A stretch of 64,000 nucleotides of DNA, taken from positions 558,001-622,000 of the forward strand of contig NC_013891.1 of assembly GCF_000027145.1 (NCBI RefSeq). Reading direction: 5' to 3'. The stretch comes from Listeria seeligeri serovar 1/2b str. SLCC3954 (GTDB lineage Bacteria > Bacillota > Bacilli > Lactobacillales > Listeriaceae). How positions within the stretch are numbered: position 1 is the stretch's first letter; every line of letters begins with the position of its first letter. The translations under genes and the position numbers were made by a program. Positions 48,949-57,604 of the stretch are shown here, one piece after another. Under the pieces are notes generated by a model. It did not search any database, was not told the origin of the DNA, and worked only from the letters and a program-made list of their open reading frames with translations.

Positions 48949-49599
48949 ATGGTAGCAAACAGATACAAGACACTCGAAAAGATGGTATATGATCAACTTT
49001 TAATAAAAATCAAAAAAGGTGAATTAAGTCCGAATCAACATTTGGCAGAAGAAAAACTAGCTGCTGAATTTGGAGTTAGTCGTTCACCATTTCGAAAAGC
49101 GATTGCAACACTTGCAGCTCAAGGAGTCGTTACCTATCACGAAAATAGTGGCGCCGTCTTAAATGACGTTATCATTGATTCAGCCCGCTACGTGCAATTG
49201 ATCGAAACAATCAGTATTTTAGTGGATGCAGCTATTGTAAAAGTAGGACACTTCGGACTTGCGATGGACGTGGAAAAACTGCATGCTCGTCTTCAAGAGA
49301 TGGAACGCTATTCTTATTTAACTGATGTGGAGAATTATTTGGATGCGCATCACCGGTTCATTTTATATTTGATTAGTTTTGCTGAAAATCCTTATCAAGT
49401 TACTATTGCTAAACAGATTTTCTTTCAAATAATTAGTTTTTCTGATGAAATTCATATTTTTAAATCAGTTGAAATTCGCGAATGGACAAACAAAAAGAGT
49501 AGCCAAATCTATGAACTACTCGTAAAGGAAGATACAGAAGAAGCAAGAAAAACAATCAAATCAATGTTTGCCGAATTAACTATTCAAGCCTATCGATAA
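48949..49599 (+). CDS. second GntR/FadR-like transcription regulator
   Basis: A 216-residue GntR-family regulator similar in length and domain plan to that at 45541. The HTH reads EEKLAAEFGVSRSPFRKAIATLAAQGVVTYHENSGAVL, and the C-terminal domain is FCD-like with HHRFILYLISFAEN at the position of the family's metal-binding helix. It follows the YhgE-like gene after 44 bp with a TATAAT-like sequence between them, so it may have its own promoter. The pair of related regulators around one membrane protein suggests local control of that protein (inference). Confidence 0.83.
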   Translation: MVANRYKTLEKMVYDQLLIKIKKGELSPNQHLAEEKLAAEFGVSRSPFRKAIATLAAQGVVTYHENSGAVLNDVIIDSARYVQLIETISILVDAAIVKVGHFGLAMDVEKLHARLQEMERYSYLTDVENYLDAHHRFILYLISFAENPYQVTIAKQIFFQIISFSDEIHIFKSVEIREWTNKKSSQIYELLVKEDTEEARKTIKSMFAELTIQAYR

Positions 49600-49643
49600 A
49601 AAGCTTCCACTTATCTATTATTCAGATAAGTGGAAGCTTTTTT
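49600..49643. terminator. bidirectional terminator
   Basis: A 17-bp stem (starting AAAGCTTCCACTTATCT) has a 6-base loop and T runs on both strands. It overlaps the stop of the convergent GNAT gene. Confidence 0.88.
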
Positions 49644-50157
49644 GGTATAAATTAAATCCATTTTTTTCACCAATGAGTTGAAAACCGTAACGGCAATACA
49701 TCTGATTAAGTTTGTCATTCGTTTTAATACAGTCTAGCCGTACGAAGGGGATTTTCTCATGAATAGCCAATTTTTCCGACCAGTTAATCATTTCCTTACT
49801 CAATGAAATGCCACCAAATTCTCTGGAAACCATAATTCGATGCAGGTAATAGGCATTTTCGCTAGCCAATTCTTCCCACAAATCGCTGTCCCATTCACTT
49901 GGCGTTTTGCGGATAATCATTGCACCAGCAAGCAAACCTTTAACTGTTTCAAAAAGAGCTACTTCGCCTCGCTCAATCCGCTGTTCAATCTGATGGACGT
50001 CGAATCCTTGCAAAATATCGCCCCACTGACTGGAACCCGAATCTTTTAGCCAGCGAGCTGTATTTGACATCAGTTCATTGATTTTTAAGTGATCGATTGG
50101 CAAAGCAAAGCGGACTAGAAACTCCAGTCCGCCAGCAGTAATCTTATTTTGGTTCAT
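49618..50157 (-). CDS. GNAT family N-acetyltransferase
   Basis: A 179-residue GNAT-like protein. Core features are LEFLVRFALPIDHLKINELM (first strand-helix), ALFETVKGLLAGAMIIRK, YYLHRIMVSREFGGISLSKEM (the acetyl-CoA loop, here degenerate: REFGGISLS instead of R/QGxGxG/A) and IPFVRLDCIKTNDKLNQMYCRYGFQLIGE. The start is taken as ATG 50157, which overlaps the 3' end of the upstream DUF975 gene; the two are coupled. Since the domain itself begins about 12 residues later, a later non-ATG start is possible. Substrate is unknown. Confidence 0.78.
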   Translation of the reverse strand: MNQNKITAGGLEFLVRFALPIDHLKINELMSNTARWLKDSGSSQWGDILQGFDVHQIEQRIERGEVALFETVKGLLAGAMIIRKTPSEWDSDLWEELASENAYYLHRIMVSREFGGISLSKEMINWSEKLAIHEKIPFVRLDCIKTNDKLNQMYCRYGFQLIGEKNGFNLYQKSFHLSE

Positions 50158-51031
50158 TTTCATCTTTTGGGGTTTCGGGTTCTTTGGTTGTTTCTGGTCC
50201 AAAACCTTCTGGGTGTGTGTCGTTAGCAAATGGATCTTCTTCTGTTTGGGCGAATGGATCCACTTCTTCTTCCACAATAACAGTTTCTTCCACATAAATC
50301 CCTTCACTTGCTGCATATAAATCATCATAGAAAACAGCAACAGAAGTGAGTAGGTACGGATAAACATAAAGGGAAATCCCTAAAGAAATTAATCCGGCAA
50401 CTAACATGAGGACAAGTCCGCCAAATGTAGCTCCAGCCGCTAAAGCACTAATTAATTCAGTTGGATCTGTAGTATAAGAAACAGATGCCATGCCACCAAA
50501 AACGATGACACTTCCTACGATTCCGACTGCGATAGGAATTAAATACCAAAGTAGGAATGTAAGTGAAAGCCCGAATAATCTACCTTTATGACCATTCATC
50601 ATATGTCGACTTTCTGTAATCGCATCTAGAGCTGAAATGTTAGGGTTATCGCGTAAAATAAAGAATGTTTGCGAATAAGAGTAAGTTTTAATAATTCCTG
50701 GAACGATTAAAAGCAAACTCCATAAGAAGATGAAGATAGAGATTAGTAAGTAAGCTAAGAAAGTACGACCGAACTCTTTGAAGCCACTAAACATGTAAGC
50801 AACTTCAGGCTGTTCCCTTCTACTAATTGCAAGATATACCCAAGAAACCCCTACATATAAAGGTCCTGTAAGTAAGAATAAGGCAATCCAGCCAATAAAT
50901 GGAATCCAGCTAAGGACACCGCTTGCTACTGTTTCAATTAGCCATGCAAGAACGAATATACCAATGGCAATACCCCAGTTACCACGTAGTGACTCTTTGG
51001 CCGTCTGTTTTACTTGTGAGATAGTCATCAT
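50144..51031 (-). CDS. DUF975 family membrane protein
   Basis: A 295-residue protein with about six membrane helices in the DUF975 pattern. The N-terminal part is KQTAKESLRGNWGIAIGIFVLAWLIE, followed by FLTGPLYVGVSWVYLAISRREQPEVAYMFSGFKEFGRTFLAYLL and LIVPGIIKTYSYSQTFFILRDNP, all typical. The C terminus is a long acidic, Pro-rich cytoplasmic tail (EETVIVEEEVDPFAQTEEDP). Function of the family is unknown. AAGGAG precedes ATG 51031 (a second ATG follows directly). It is transcribed first in a two-gene unit with the GNAT gene. Confidence 0.85.
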   Translation of the reverse strand: MMTISQVKQTAKESLRGNWGIAIGIFVLAWLIETVASGVLSWIPFIGWIALFLLTGPLYVGVSWVYLAISRREQPEVAYMFSGFKEFGRTFLAYLLISIFIFLWSLLLIVPGIIKTYSYSQTFFILRDNPNISALDAITESRHMMNGHKGRLFGLSLTFLLWYLIPIAVGIVGSVIVFGGMASVSYTTDPTELISALAAGATFGGLVLMLVAGLISLGISLYVYPYLLTSVAVFYDDLYAASEGIYVEETVIVEEEVDPFAQTEEDPFANDTHPEGFGPETTKEPETPKDENEPK

Positions 51032-51215
51032 AATGAAAACTCCTTTTTTAATTTATTTTTAAGTATAATAGCAAAAAATACCTACTTTTAAAATAGCATA
51101 CTTTGCAGGACTAATACAGTAATATGAAGTGTTTCAAAAATTTTTAAAAAATAGGAGTAAAAAATTTTTTTGAGGGAAAAGGTAATACCGTATGATTAAT
51201 TTGGAGGTGGCGAAA

Positions 51216-51425
51216 ATGGCCCATGAGAATTTAAGAGAACTAGAAGATCGCTTAATTGGATTACGACAAGAGTATCAAGAAGTACTTAGCGAAACAAGAG
51301 ATTTTGAAGATCCGCAACTCCAAAATGGACCGATTAATGCTTCTGAAGTGAGATTAAGCGCATTACGTCACGAAATATCGGAAGTTGAGAAGAAAATTAA
51401 AAAAGTAGAAGGCGACACCAAATAA
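51216..51425 (+). CDS. small coiled-coil protein
   Basis: A 69-residue charged protein with two helices (LRELEDRLIGLRQEYQEVLS and SALRHEISEVEKKIKKVEG) likely forming an antiparallel coiled coil. ATG 51216 is the start, because TTGGAGGTGG lies just before it. An in-frame ATG at 51192 is upstream of that site. It has a hairpin terminator at its end. No family is recognised; in L. monocytogenes a gene at this position has been reported as stress (SigB) responsive, but I find no convincing SigB box here. Confidence 0.7.
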   Translation: MAHENLRELEDRLIGLRQEYQEVLSETRDFEDPQLQNGPINASEVRLSALRHEISEVEKKIKKVEGDTK

Positions 51426-51477
51426 AGAAATAATGTCCTTTTGCTAATGTATGTTAGCGAGAGGATATTTCTTTTTA
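51424..51477 (+). terminator. hairpin terminator after the small coiled-coil gene
   Basis: A long interrupted stem (AAAGAAATA...TCCT..GCTAA / TTAGC..AGGA..TTTCTTT) is followed by TTTTATG. It ends shortly before the ribosome site of the phosphatase gene. Confidence 0.6.
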
Positions 51478-51498
51478 TGTGAATTTGGAGGAATGAAA

Positions 51499-52206
51499 AT
51501 GAAGCCAATTTTTGCTGTAGGGGATGTACATGGAGAAATTACACTTTTAGATGAGTTGCTGGAAAACTGGGATAAAGAGCGGGAACGTCTCCTTTTTGTT
51601 GGGGATTTAATTGATCGTGGCGAAAATCCGGCAGCTGTACTTAGGCGTGTAAAAGAGTTAGCTGACAATTCAGATGCCATTGTTTTAAAAGGCAATCACG
51701 AGAAAATGTTATTGGATTGGCTCGAGAGTCCATCGGAGAAAATGCACTATTATTTGAGCCAAGGTGGGATGGAAACAATTCAGTCGCTTATTGCTGATTC
51801 ACTTGATAAAAAAACGACACCAGAAGGCTTAGCAGAGAGAATTAAGCAAGAGTCGGCTGAACTAATTGAGTTTATCCGGAATTTACCGCTTTACTATGAA
51901 GAAGGTAAGTATGTGTTTGTACATGCAGGAGTTGATTTTACTAAAGGCGACTGGCATGAAACGGAGGAACGAGATTTTTACTGGATTCGAGAACCATTTT
52001 TGTTCGGTGAAAATAAGACGGGGAAAGTATTTATCTTTGGGCATACCCCGGTGCAAAATTTACATAAAAATGGAAGCTCGGGTATTTGGGTTTCTAGTGA
52101 TAAAACAAGGCTGGATATTGATGGCGGCGCGGTTTTTGGCGGAGAACTTCACGGTGTTGTTGTGGAAGAAAAAGTTATTGCAAAAAGTTTTACAGTGAAA
52201 AAATAA
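51499..52206 (+). CDS. PPP-family metallophosphatase (Ser/Thr phosphatase / ApaH-like)
   Basis: A 235-residue calcineurin-like phosphatase. The metal-binding motifs are GDVHGE (residues 8-13), VGDLIDRG (GDxxDRG) and GNHEKML (GNHE), followed by distal histidines in FVHAGVDF and FGHTPV. This complete motif series is that of bacterial PPP phosphatases (PrpE/ApaH-like), which remove phosphate from proteins or split dinucleoside polyphosphates. ATG 51499 is chosen because GGAGG lies 7 bases before it; an earlier ATG (51493) is too close. It is monocistronic. Confidence 0.92.
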   Translation: MKPIFAVGDVHGEITLLDELLENWDKERERLLFVGDLIDRGENPAAVLRRVKELADNSDAIVLKGNHEKMLLDWLESPSEKMHYYLSQGGMETIQSLIADSLDKKTTPEGLAERIKQESAELIEFIRNLPLYYEEGKYVFVHAGVDFTKGDWHETEERDFYWIREPFLFGENKTGKVFIFGHTPVQNLHKNGSSGIWVSSDKTRLDIDGGAVFGGELHGVVVEEKVIAKSFTVKK

Positions 52207-52255
52207 GCGTTCAAGATGCTTCTCTGAAGGAGCATCTTGAACGCTTATTTTTAAT
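52204..52255. terminator. bidirectional terminator between convergent genes
   Basis: A 16-bp stem (AAGCGTTCAAGATGCT and its complement) with a 10-base loop is followed by TTTTT. It serves both the phosphatase and the DUF420 gene. Confidence 0.88.
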
Positions 52256-52814
52256 AATACGGCGCCATGAAAAGATAAACTAATACGCCGGTTAAACTTA
52301 CATATAACCAAATCGGCATCGTCCAACGAACAATTTTTTTATGTTTTTCGATTTGCATCGTCCAGCCCCAAACAAGTGCGAAGAGTGCAAGTGGAACGAC
52401 GATTGCAGCTAAGAAACTATGTGTAATTAAGATAAAGAAGTAAATCGGACGGATAATACCAGTTCCACCAAATGTAGATGTTTCGGCGGATAAGTAATGA
52501 AATGTTAAATAAGATACTAAGAAGAATAGCGTAGATGTAAATGCTGCAAGGATAAATCCGCGGTGCATGTTAATGTTTTTCTTTTTTATAATCGCCCAAA
52601 GTGCAATAACTAAAAATACAAAGGTAAAACTATTAAAGATGGCGTTCATTCGCGGGAAAATTGTGATGTCAAAATGCACGGCTCCCTGATACCCGATAGG
52701 TGAGAAGAATAGTAGTAAAATCACCACAACCGCGACAAATGAAATAATCATTATCGGCCAAAAATAGTTTTTTTCTGATGTCGGCTTTGTGAGTTTTTCT
52801 TTATTTTGTTCCAT
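52251..52814 (-). CDS. DUF420 membrane protein
   Basis: A 187-residue protein with five membrane helices, recognised as DUF420 (B. subtilis YozB/CtaM-like). Typical are PRMNAIFNSFTFVFLVIALWAIIKKKNINMHRGFILAAFTSTLFFL and the polar YLTFHYLSAETSTFGG, then IRPIYFFILITHSFLAAIVVPLALFAL with conserved His. In staphylococci a DUF420 member (CtaM) helps mature haem-copper oxidases, so a role in respiratory oxidase assembly is possible; this is family-based inference. AGGGGGC is upstream of ATG 52814. Confidence 0.85.
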   Translation of the reverse strand: MEQNKEKLTKPTSEKNYFWPIMIISFVAVVVILLLFFSPIGYQGAVHFDITIFPRMNAIFNSFTFVFLVIALWAIIKKKNINMHRGFILAAFTSTLFFLVSYLTFHYLSAETSTFGGTGIIRPIYFFILITHSFLAAIVVPLALFALVWGWTMQIEKHKKIVRWTMPIWLYVSLTGVLVYLFMAPYY

Positions 52815-52931
52815 GAAAAAAATAGCCCCCTAAATAAAAAATTGCTGTTCCTATTCATTATACATGACGAACATAATGGATGCGAAAAATTGAACTTAAT
52901 GAGGTATAATGATTGTGAAAGGGTGTTTCTT

Positions 52932-53348
52932 ATGTCAATAATTGCGCGAGAATTAACAAAAGCAGAGGAAGCGGAAATCATCCGTTTAAAAGAAGAAGGC
53001 GAAATAATGCTCCAAACAGACGGGACTCCGGAAGAGCGCGTTCAAAAGATTGTGGATTACTTGAAAAATACCTCATCAGACCCAGACTCAGCAGAAGAAC
53101 AGGGTTATCTGTTAGGTTCTTTATACGGGGAAGCAGTGCGTGAGAAGTACGGATGGAAATGGTTGTTTGTTTCTGAAAATGACTTAGAGGGCTATGCGAT
53201 TACATCGAAAAAGCACGGCTATACTTTTATGGTACATGATTATTTTATGCAAGTGATTGTTGGGAATAAGGCGGATAATAGTAAAATGTTGTTTGAGTTA
53301 ATGCCGGATATGACAGGCAATCGGAATGATTTTCGGATAATAGGATGA
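52932..53348 (+). CDS. small soluble protein of unknown function
   Basis: A 138-residue protein beginning MSIIARELTKAEEAEI; a longer frame opens upstream at 52806, but AAAGGG before ATG 52932 and the composition favour this start. The sequence (EEQGYLLGSLYGEAVREKYGWKWLFVSENDLEGYAITSKKHGYTFMVHDYF) resembles small DUF3806-type proteins with an alpha-beta fold. The stop is followed by a terminator. Function is unknown. Confidence 0.7.
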   Translation: MSIIARELTKAEEAEIIRLKEEGEIMLQTDGTPEERVQKIVDYLKNTSSDPDSAEEQGYLLGSLYGEAVREKYGWKWLFVSENDLEGYAITSKKHGYTFMVHDYFMQVIVGNKADNSKMLFELMPDMTGNRNDFRIIG

Positions 53349-53349
53349 A

Positions 53350-53387
53350 AAAGCTAGCCGTTGATGTCGGCTAGCTTTCTTGTTTTT
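53350..53387 (+). terminator. terminator
   Basis: The stem AAAGCTAGCC / GGCTAGCTTT has a 9-base loop followed by a T-rich tail. Confidence 0.8.
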
Positions 53388-53432
53388 GGGTTGGGATTTT
53401 CATTTACTAATAAGTCCATTTTAATCTAATCC

Positions 53433-53840
53433 TTAAATTCCTGGAAACGAATTATTAACATCTATATGGGAGTCATCGTATAAGATTTTTTCATCGACAA
53501 AAATTCCTTTTATTTCACATTCTATAATTGCGAAATCACTTCTAATCGACAATTCGGTTATGCTTGTTTCTATTTGAATCGGACATTCTTGAATTCTAAC
53601 AGACGGAACTTCTTTTCCAGCCATTTTCGTAAATCCACCCAAACTAAATTTATCTGTACAATATTCATAGCCAGCTTGTTTCTTAAAGTCAGGCAGATTA
53701 AAGTTACCTGTTGTTTTTGCGATACGTTCAATGTTTTCCCAAATAGTTGCATCCGCGACATTAAACGTTGCTTCACTACCTACTTGCAAATTTAAGTATC
53801 CTTTATTAGCTAATCCTAGACCGAGGGCGTAACTTATCTG
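53433..53840 (-). pseudogene. 5'-truncated flavin-reductase-like gene
   Basis: The C-terminal part of a flavin-reductase (FMN-binding split barrel) family protein. It reads from ISYALGLGLANKGYLNLQ through ERIAKTTGNFNLPDF to a late AGKEVPSVRIQECP and a final DDSHIDVNNSFPGI. The frame is open upstream to a stop at about 53841 with no start codon and no ribosome site at a sensible place; the usual first 35 or so residues are missing. The break point coincides with the break of the divergent DJ-1/PfpI gene, so a deletion removed both 5' ends and the shared promoter region. Confidence 0.75.
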
Positions 53841-54358
53841 TTAAGACAGTTAGTTATTCAGAAAAGTCTATCACTACTATGGGCGGGATGAAGGTAGTTC
53901 CTGACTGCTTGATTGATGATATGGTTGTGGATGAAACGAATATGTTGATATTACCAGGAGCAGATACGTGGAATGATGCTAAACATACGGCTATTCTTAA
54001 AATGGCGCGGGAGTTCCTATCTCATGGAGCCAAAGTGGGAGCAATTTGCGGGGCTACGGTTGCTCTTGCTAACTTAGGTATACTAGATGAGCGTCCGCAT
54101 ACCAGCAATGGAGCCGGATTTCTTGCTATGTTTAGTCCTAATTACAGAGGGCAAGATTTTTATGTAGATCAATTATCTGTATTAGACAACAACCTTATCA
54201 CGGCAAGTTCGGCTGGATCTTTGTTATGGTCAAAACAAATTATTGAGCAATTGGACGTTTTTCAATCAGATACACTCGAGTTTTGGTATGATTATTTTAA
54301 TACCGGAGATTCAAATTATTTCTTTCAACTTATGGAAACATTACCTTCTGTTGAATAA
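53840..54358 (+). pseudogene. 5'-truncated DJ-1/PfpI-like gene
   Basis: The remaining 170 or so residues of a type 1 glutamine amidotransferase-like (DJ-1/PfpI) protein. VKTVSYSEKSITTMGGMKVVPD leads into MLILPGADTWND, with the nucleophile elbow GAICGATVALANLG (Cys) and HTSNGAGFLAMFSP. The frame is open upstream without a start; about 40 N-terminal residues are lost. An internal ATG (53879) has no ribosome site. It faces away from the flavin-reductase remnant and its 5' end meets that gene's truncated 5' end at about 53832-53842. It is probably not expressed. Confidence 0.75.
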
Positions 54359-54461
54359 GCTGTGTTATCTAAATCACACCAATCATGCGCAATTGGGTTG
54401 AGTAACATTCGTTTAAATGAGGCTGTTATATGGTGATTACTTTTGAATAGTGGTACAAAAA

Positions 54462-54494
54462 AAAGAGCGGACAAAATTTGTCCGCTCTTTTTAT
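54462..54494. terminator. terminator of the pdxK-like gene
   Basis: A 14-bp stem (AAAGAGCGGACAAA / TTTGTCCGCTCTTT) with T runs on both strands. Confidence 0.9.
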
Positions 54495-54499
54495 GTGTA

Positions 54500-55315
54500 T
54501 TATCTGTTCTCTGCTTTATTATAAGCACCGTGCCAAACAGGTCCGATGAATTCATTTAAAGCAAATCCGCCTTTGATTGCAGCTGTAACGAAATCTTTCG
54601 CTTTAGCAACTGCTTCTTCCACGGTTAAACCTTTCGCAAGTCCAGCTGTAATTGCGGCTGCAAAAGTACAACCAGCGCCGTGATTATGGCTTGGAGAAAT
54701 TTTTTCTACTTCATATACGGTGAAATCTTTTCCATCATAAAGCAGGTCGATTGCTTTGTCGCTTTCTAGTGCTTTTCCGCCTTTGATAACAACGTATTTA
54801 GCGCCTAATTCGATAATTTTTTTCGCAGCTGCTTTCATATCATCTAGCGTTGTTAATTTGCCAAGTCCAGATAGTTGACCAGCTTCGAAAAGGTTTGGTG
54901 TTGTGATAGTTGCTTTTGGAAGTAACAAGTCACGGATAGCTTCCGCGTTTTCAGGTTGGATTAATTCATCTTCGCCTTTACAAACCATTACGGGATCAAT
55001 AACGACATTTTTTAAATCATATTTATCAATCGCTTCACGAGTAGCTTTGATGATGTCGATCGAGCCAAGCATACCTGTTTTCATTGCGTCAACCGGGCCG
55101 CCAGAAAGGATTGTTTTCAGTTGTTCACGTACAAGACCTGCATCAATTGGAGTAACACCATGCGCCCAGTTGTTGTCTGGATCCATTGTTACGATTGTTG
55201 TAATTGCGCTAAAACCATAAGTGCCATATTCTTCAAATGTTTTTAAATCAGCTTGTAAGCCAGCGCCACCGCTAGAATCAGAGCCTGCAATAGTTAATGT
55301 TTTTTTGATTGTCAT
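54500..55315 (-). CDS. pdxK: pyridoxal/pyridoxine kinase (ThiD/PdxK family)
   Basis: A 271-residue ribokinase-fold kinase of the ThiD family. The N-terminal motif is LTIAGSDSSGGAGLQADLKTF, the core includes VVIDPVMVCKGEDEL, and the catalytic region near the C terminus is SHNHGAGCTFAAAITAGLAKG with the anion-hole GAGC and catalytic Cys, as in the pyridoxal kinases of Firmicutes. It should phosphorylate pyridoxine/pyridoxal (and possibly HMP) with ATP. It lies 24 bp downstream of the Cof-type phosphatase on the minus strand, so the two may be transcribed together. The gene symbol is family-based. Confidence 0.85.
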   Translation of the reverse strand: MTIKKTLTIAGSDSSGGAGLQADLKTFEEYGTYGFSAITTIVTMDPDNNWAHGVTPIDAGLVREQLKTILSGGPVDAMKTGMLGSIDIIKATREAIDKYDLKNVVIDPVMVCKGEDELIQPENAEAIRDLLLPKATITTPNLFEAGQLSGLGKLTTLDDMKAAAKKIIELGAKYVVIKGGKALESDKAIDLLYDGKDFTVYEVEKISPSHNHGAGCTFAAAITAGLAKGLTVEEAVAKAKDFVTAAIKGGFALNEFIGPVWHGAYNKAENR

Positions 55316-55339
55316 TATGTTTCCTCCTAAAAATAAACT

Positions 55340-56206
55340 TTAGTCATTTGTTTCAAGCATTTTATAGATGGCAGCTGCAACCCCGTGTTCATCATTAGTT
55401 GAAGTAACATGTTCTGCTAAATCTTTTACTTCCTCTTCGGCATTTCCCATAGCGACACTGTAGCCAGCCATTTTGAGCATCGAAATGTCATTCATATTAT
55501 CTCCAATTGCAAAAGTTTCATCAAGCGTTATGCCTAATTTTTCTACATAATATTGTAAGGAAATTCCTTTTTGTGCTTCACGGTGGGTAATTTCAATATT
55601 GTCGGAAAACGAAGAAGTAACAGAGAGCTCATTTTCTTTTTCCAGTTTTGCCTTAGCTTTTGCAAGGATTTCTTTGTTATAGGAGAAAGAAATGAATTTT
55701 AGGATAGTTAGTTCTTTATTAGCTAAAATTCGTTCGACATCAGGAATTTCGTGGACGTCTTTGGATTCAAAACGTTCTTCTACTTTTTCAGTGATTTCCG
55801 AAACAGGTGCATCTGGGTGGATACGTTTATGCATTTCTATCATAAATTCTTTGCCGCGTGCCTTATCTGTCGTAATAGGTCCCATATCTGTGAAAAACTC
55901 TGTATACATGCCAAGTTCAGATAGTGTATTATACGTATCTCGTGCTAAGTCTCTGTCAATTGGATGTTGTAAAACGATTTTGCCGTGTTCATCACGAATT
56001 TCTGCACCATTCATACAAATAGCTGGCGCGTATAAATTAACTTTATTTATTAACCCCATCGCGTCGTCATACATCCGTCCAGTACATAGAACAAAATGAA
56101 TCCCTTTTGCACGAGCTTTTTCGATTGCCTCGACGTTTTCTTGTGCAATCTCGATATTAGAGTTAAGTAGTGTGCCATCCATGTCTGAAGCAATAACTTT
56201 AATCAT
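55340..56206 (-). CDS. Cof-type HAD hydrolase
   Basis: A 288-residue HAD phosphatase of the Cof (IIB) type. Motif I is ASDMDGTLLNSN (nucleophile D8), motif II is FVLCTGRMYD, motif III is the lysine near REAQKGISLQYYVEKLG, and motif IV is AIGDNMNDISMLKMAGYSVAMGNA. The cap domain lies between motifs II and III. Such enzymes hydrolyse sugar phosphates, PLP or FMN. Its position upstream of the pyridoxal kinase might suggest PLP turnover, but that is only contextual. GGAGG lies before ATG 56206. Confidence 0.9.
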   Translation of the reverse strand: MIKVIASDMDGTLLNSNIEIAQENVEAIEKARAKGIHFVLCTGRMYDDAMGLINKVNLYAPAICMNGAEIRDEHGKIVLQHPIDRDLARDTYNTLSELGMYTEFFTDMGPITTDKARGKEFMIEMHKRIHPDAPVSEITEKVEERFESKDVHEIPDVERILANKELTILKFISFSYNKEILAKAKAKLEKENELSVTSSFSDNIEITHREAQKGISLQYYVEKLGITLDETFAIGDNMNDISMLKMAGYSVAMGNAEEEVKDLAEHVTSTNDEHGVAAAIYKMLETND

Positions 56207-56379
56207 AATATTTAATTCCTCCCCAATTTTACCTACCTAACTAGAATAGCATTTTTTAAAGAAAAATGCACAAAAGGTAGCTGGGAGTAGTTTTTCGTGA
56301 AGTCTGATTACTTTACTATATTTCTTTCTGTCGTTTGGTTATAATAGATAAGAATAAAACGTGGATTGGATGTGGCAGG

Positions 56380-56943
56380 ATGAAAACAGAACTAGAAAAG
56401 ATGATTGCAGGAGAAATGTATGATCCAAGTGACAGAGAGCTTGTACACGGAAGAAGTCGTGCGCGGAAGTTCTGTCGGGAGATTAATGATACAATGGATG
56501 CTGAATCCCGTCAAAGTGTGCTAAAACGTCTATTCGGTGGGACAAAAGAGAACGTTTATGTCGAACCTGATTTTCGAGTAGATTACGGTTCTAATATTTA
56601 TGTAGGTGAAAATTTTTACGCTAATTTTGATTGTGTGATTTTAGATGTTTGTGAAGTACATATTGGTGAAAATTGCATGATGGCGCCTGGTGTTCATATT
56701 TATACGGCAACACATCCACTTGATCCGGTAGAGCGTAATAGCGGCCAAGAACTAGGGAAACCAGTCGTGATTGGTGATAATGTTTGGATTGGTGGACGTG
56801 CGATTATCAATCCTGGTGTAACACTTGGTAATAATGTAGTTGTTGCTTCTGGTGCGGTTGTAACGAAGAGTTTCCCGGATAATGTTGTTTTAGCGGGAAA
56901 TCCAGCGCGGGTAATTAAAACAATTGAGGTTAAGGATAAATGA
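56380..56943 (+). CDS. maltose O-acetyltransferase-like hexapeptide acetyltransferase
   Basis: A 187-residue left-handed beta-helix acetyltransferase of the Maa/LacA type. The N-terminal helical part is [33 protein letters not shown]. Hexapeptide repeats follow from about residue 60 ([25 protein letters not shown]..). The catalytic His is in [17 protein letters not shown] and the acetyl-CoA-binding end is [37 protein letters not shown]. It acetylates sugars such as maltose or glucose, perhaps for detoxification. The next gene (DUF5327) starts 4 bases inside it. Confidence 0.88.
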   Translation: MKTELEKMIAGEMYDPSDRELVHGRSRARKFCREINDTMDAESRQSVLKRLFGGTKENVYVEPDFRVDYGSNIYVGENFYANFDCVILDVCEVHIGENCMMAPGVHIYTATHPLDPVERNSGQELGKPVVIGDNVWIGGRAIINPGVTLGNNVVVASGAVVTKSFPDNVVLAGNPARVIKTIEVKDK

Positions 56944-57203
56944 TTATTTCAGACGCAAAGATTTTTGAACAAATGGAAAGTGAGCTAGCAAAAGCAAGAG
57001 CGGCAACGACAAAGGCGAGTCAAGATAAGCATTTGCACGGCCTGATGTTACTTGTCCAACTTGCGAAAACTGGTGACGAAACAGGTTTGGAAGTGGAACC
57101 AAGCACAATTCCAAAATCAGAACCTGCGCAGATCGTCAACATGGACGGAAAGAAAATCGAGTTAGAAGATGGAGCAAATGGAGATTCATTACTTGATTTT
57201 TAG
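56940..57203 (+). CDS. DUF5327 (YwdI-like) small protein
   Basis: An 87-residue soluble protein with an amphipathic helix [20 protein letters not shown], then [12 protein letters not shown]. It matches the size and opening of B. subtilis YwdI (DUF5327). Its start codon ATG overlaps the acetyltransferase stop (ATGA). It is followed after 9 bp by the DUF423 gene, so acetyltransferase, DUF5327 and DUF423 are one operon, as the latter two are in Bacillus (ywdI-ywdK). Function is unknown. Confidence 0.75.
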   Translation: MIISDAKIFEQMESELAKARAATTKASQDKHLHGLMLLVQLAKTGDETGLEVEPSTIPKSEPAQIVNMDGKKIELEDGANGDSLLDF

Positions 57204-57212
57204 GGGGATATT

Positions 57213-57590
57213 ATGAAAAAAACAATTATTACTGGAGCCATTTTTGCTGGGCTAGCAGTTCTACTTGGAGCTTTCGGAGCACATGCTTTAAAAGAAATAC
57301 TTGGAAGTTATGCAAGTACTTGGGAAACCGGCGTTCAGTATCAAATGTTTCACGCAGTTGGAATTTTAATCGTCGGCTTACTAATGGAAAAACAAACTAG
57401 TAGACTATACACGTGGGCAGCGATTTTATTTTCAGTCGGAATTGTGTTCTTTTCCGGAAGTTTATATGTCTTAAGTATTTCAAAAGTAGCTGTGTTAGGT
57501 GCCATTACGCCAATCGGAGGAGTTTGCTTTGTCGTCGGCTGGTTTTTGCTGATTATGGGCGTATCGAGAAGGTCAACAAGGTTTTATTAG
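57213..57590 (+). CDS. DUF423 (YwdK-like) membrane protein
   Basis: A 125-residue protein with four membrane helices of the DUF423 family. The hallmark is LAVLLGAFGAHALKEILGSYASTWETGVQYQMFHAVGIL, then FFSGSLYVLSI and ITPIGGVCFVVGW. The family is widespread but its function is unknown. It is the third gene of the operon and is followed by a hairpin terminator. AGGGGG is upstream. Confidence 0.9.
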   Translation: MKKTIITGAIFAGLAVLLGAFGAHALKEILGSYASTWETGVQYQMFHAVGILIVGLLMEKQTSRLYTWAAILFSVGIVFFSGSLYVLSISKVAVLGAITPIGGVCFVVGWFLLIMGVSRRSTRFY

Positions 57591-57604
57591 GAAAAAATCA
57601 ACTT

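Noticed and set aside
51120-51190. SigB promoter before the small coiled-coil gene
   Set aside because: GTTTCA and GGAGTA are present but 17 bases apart, too far for a SigB promoter, and no other pair fits.
52060-52326. Minus-strand frame (88 residues) over the end of the phosphatase gene
   Set aside because: It overlaps two well-supported convergent genes and their shared terminator and has no ribosome site.
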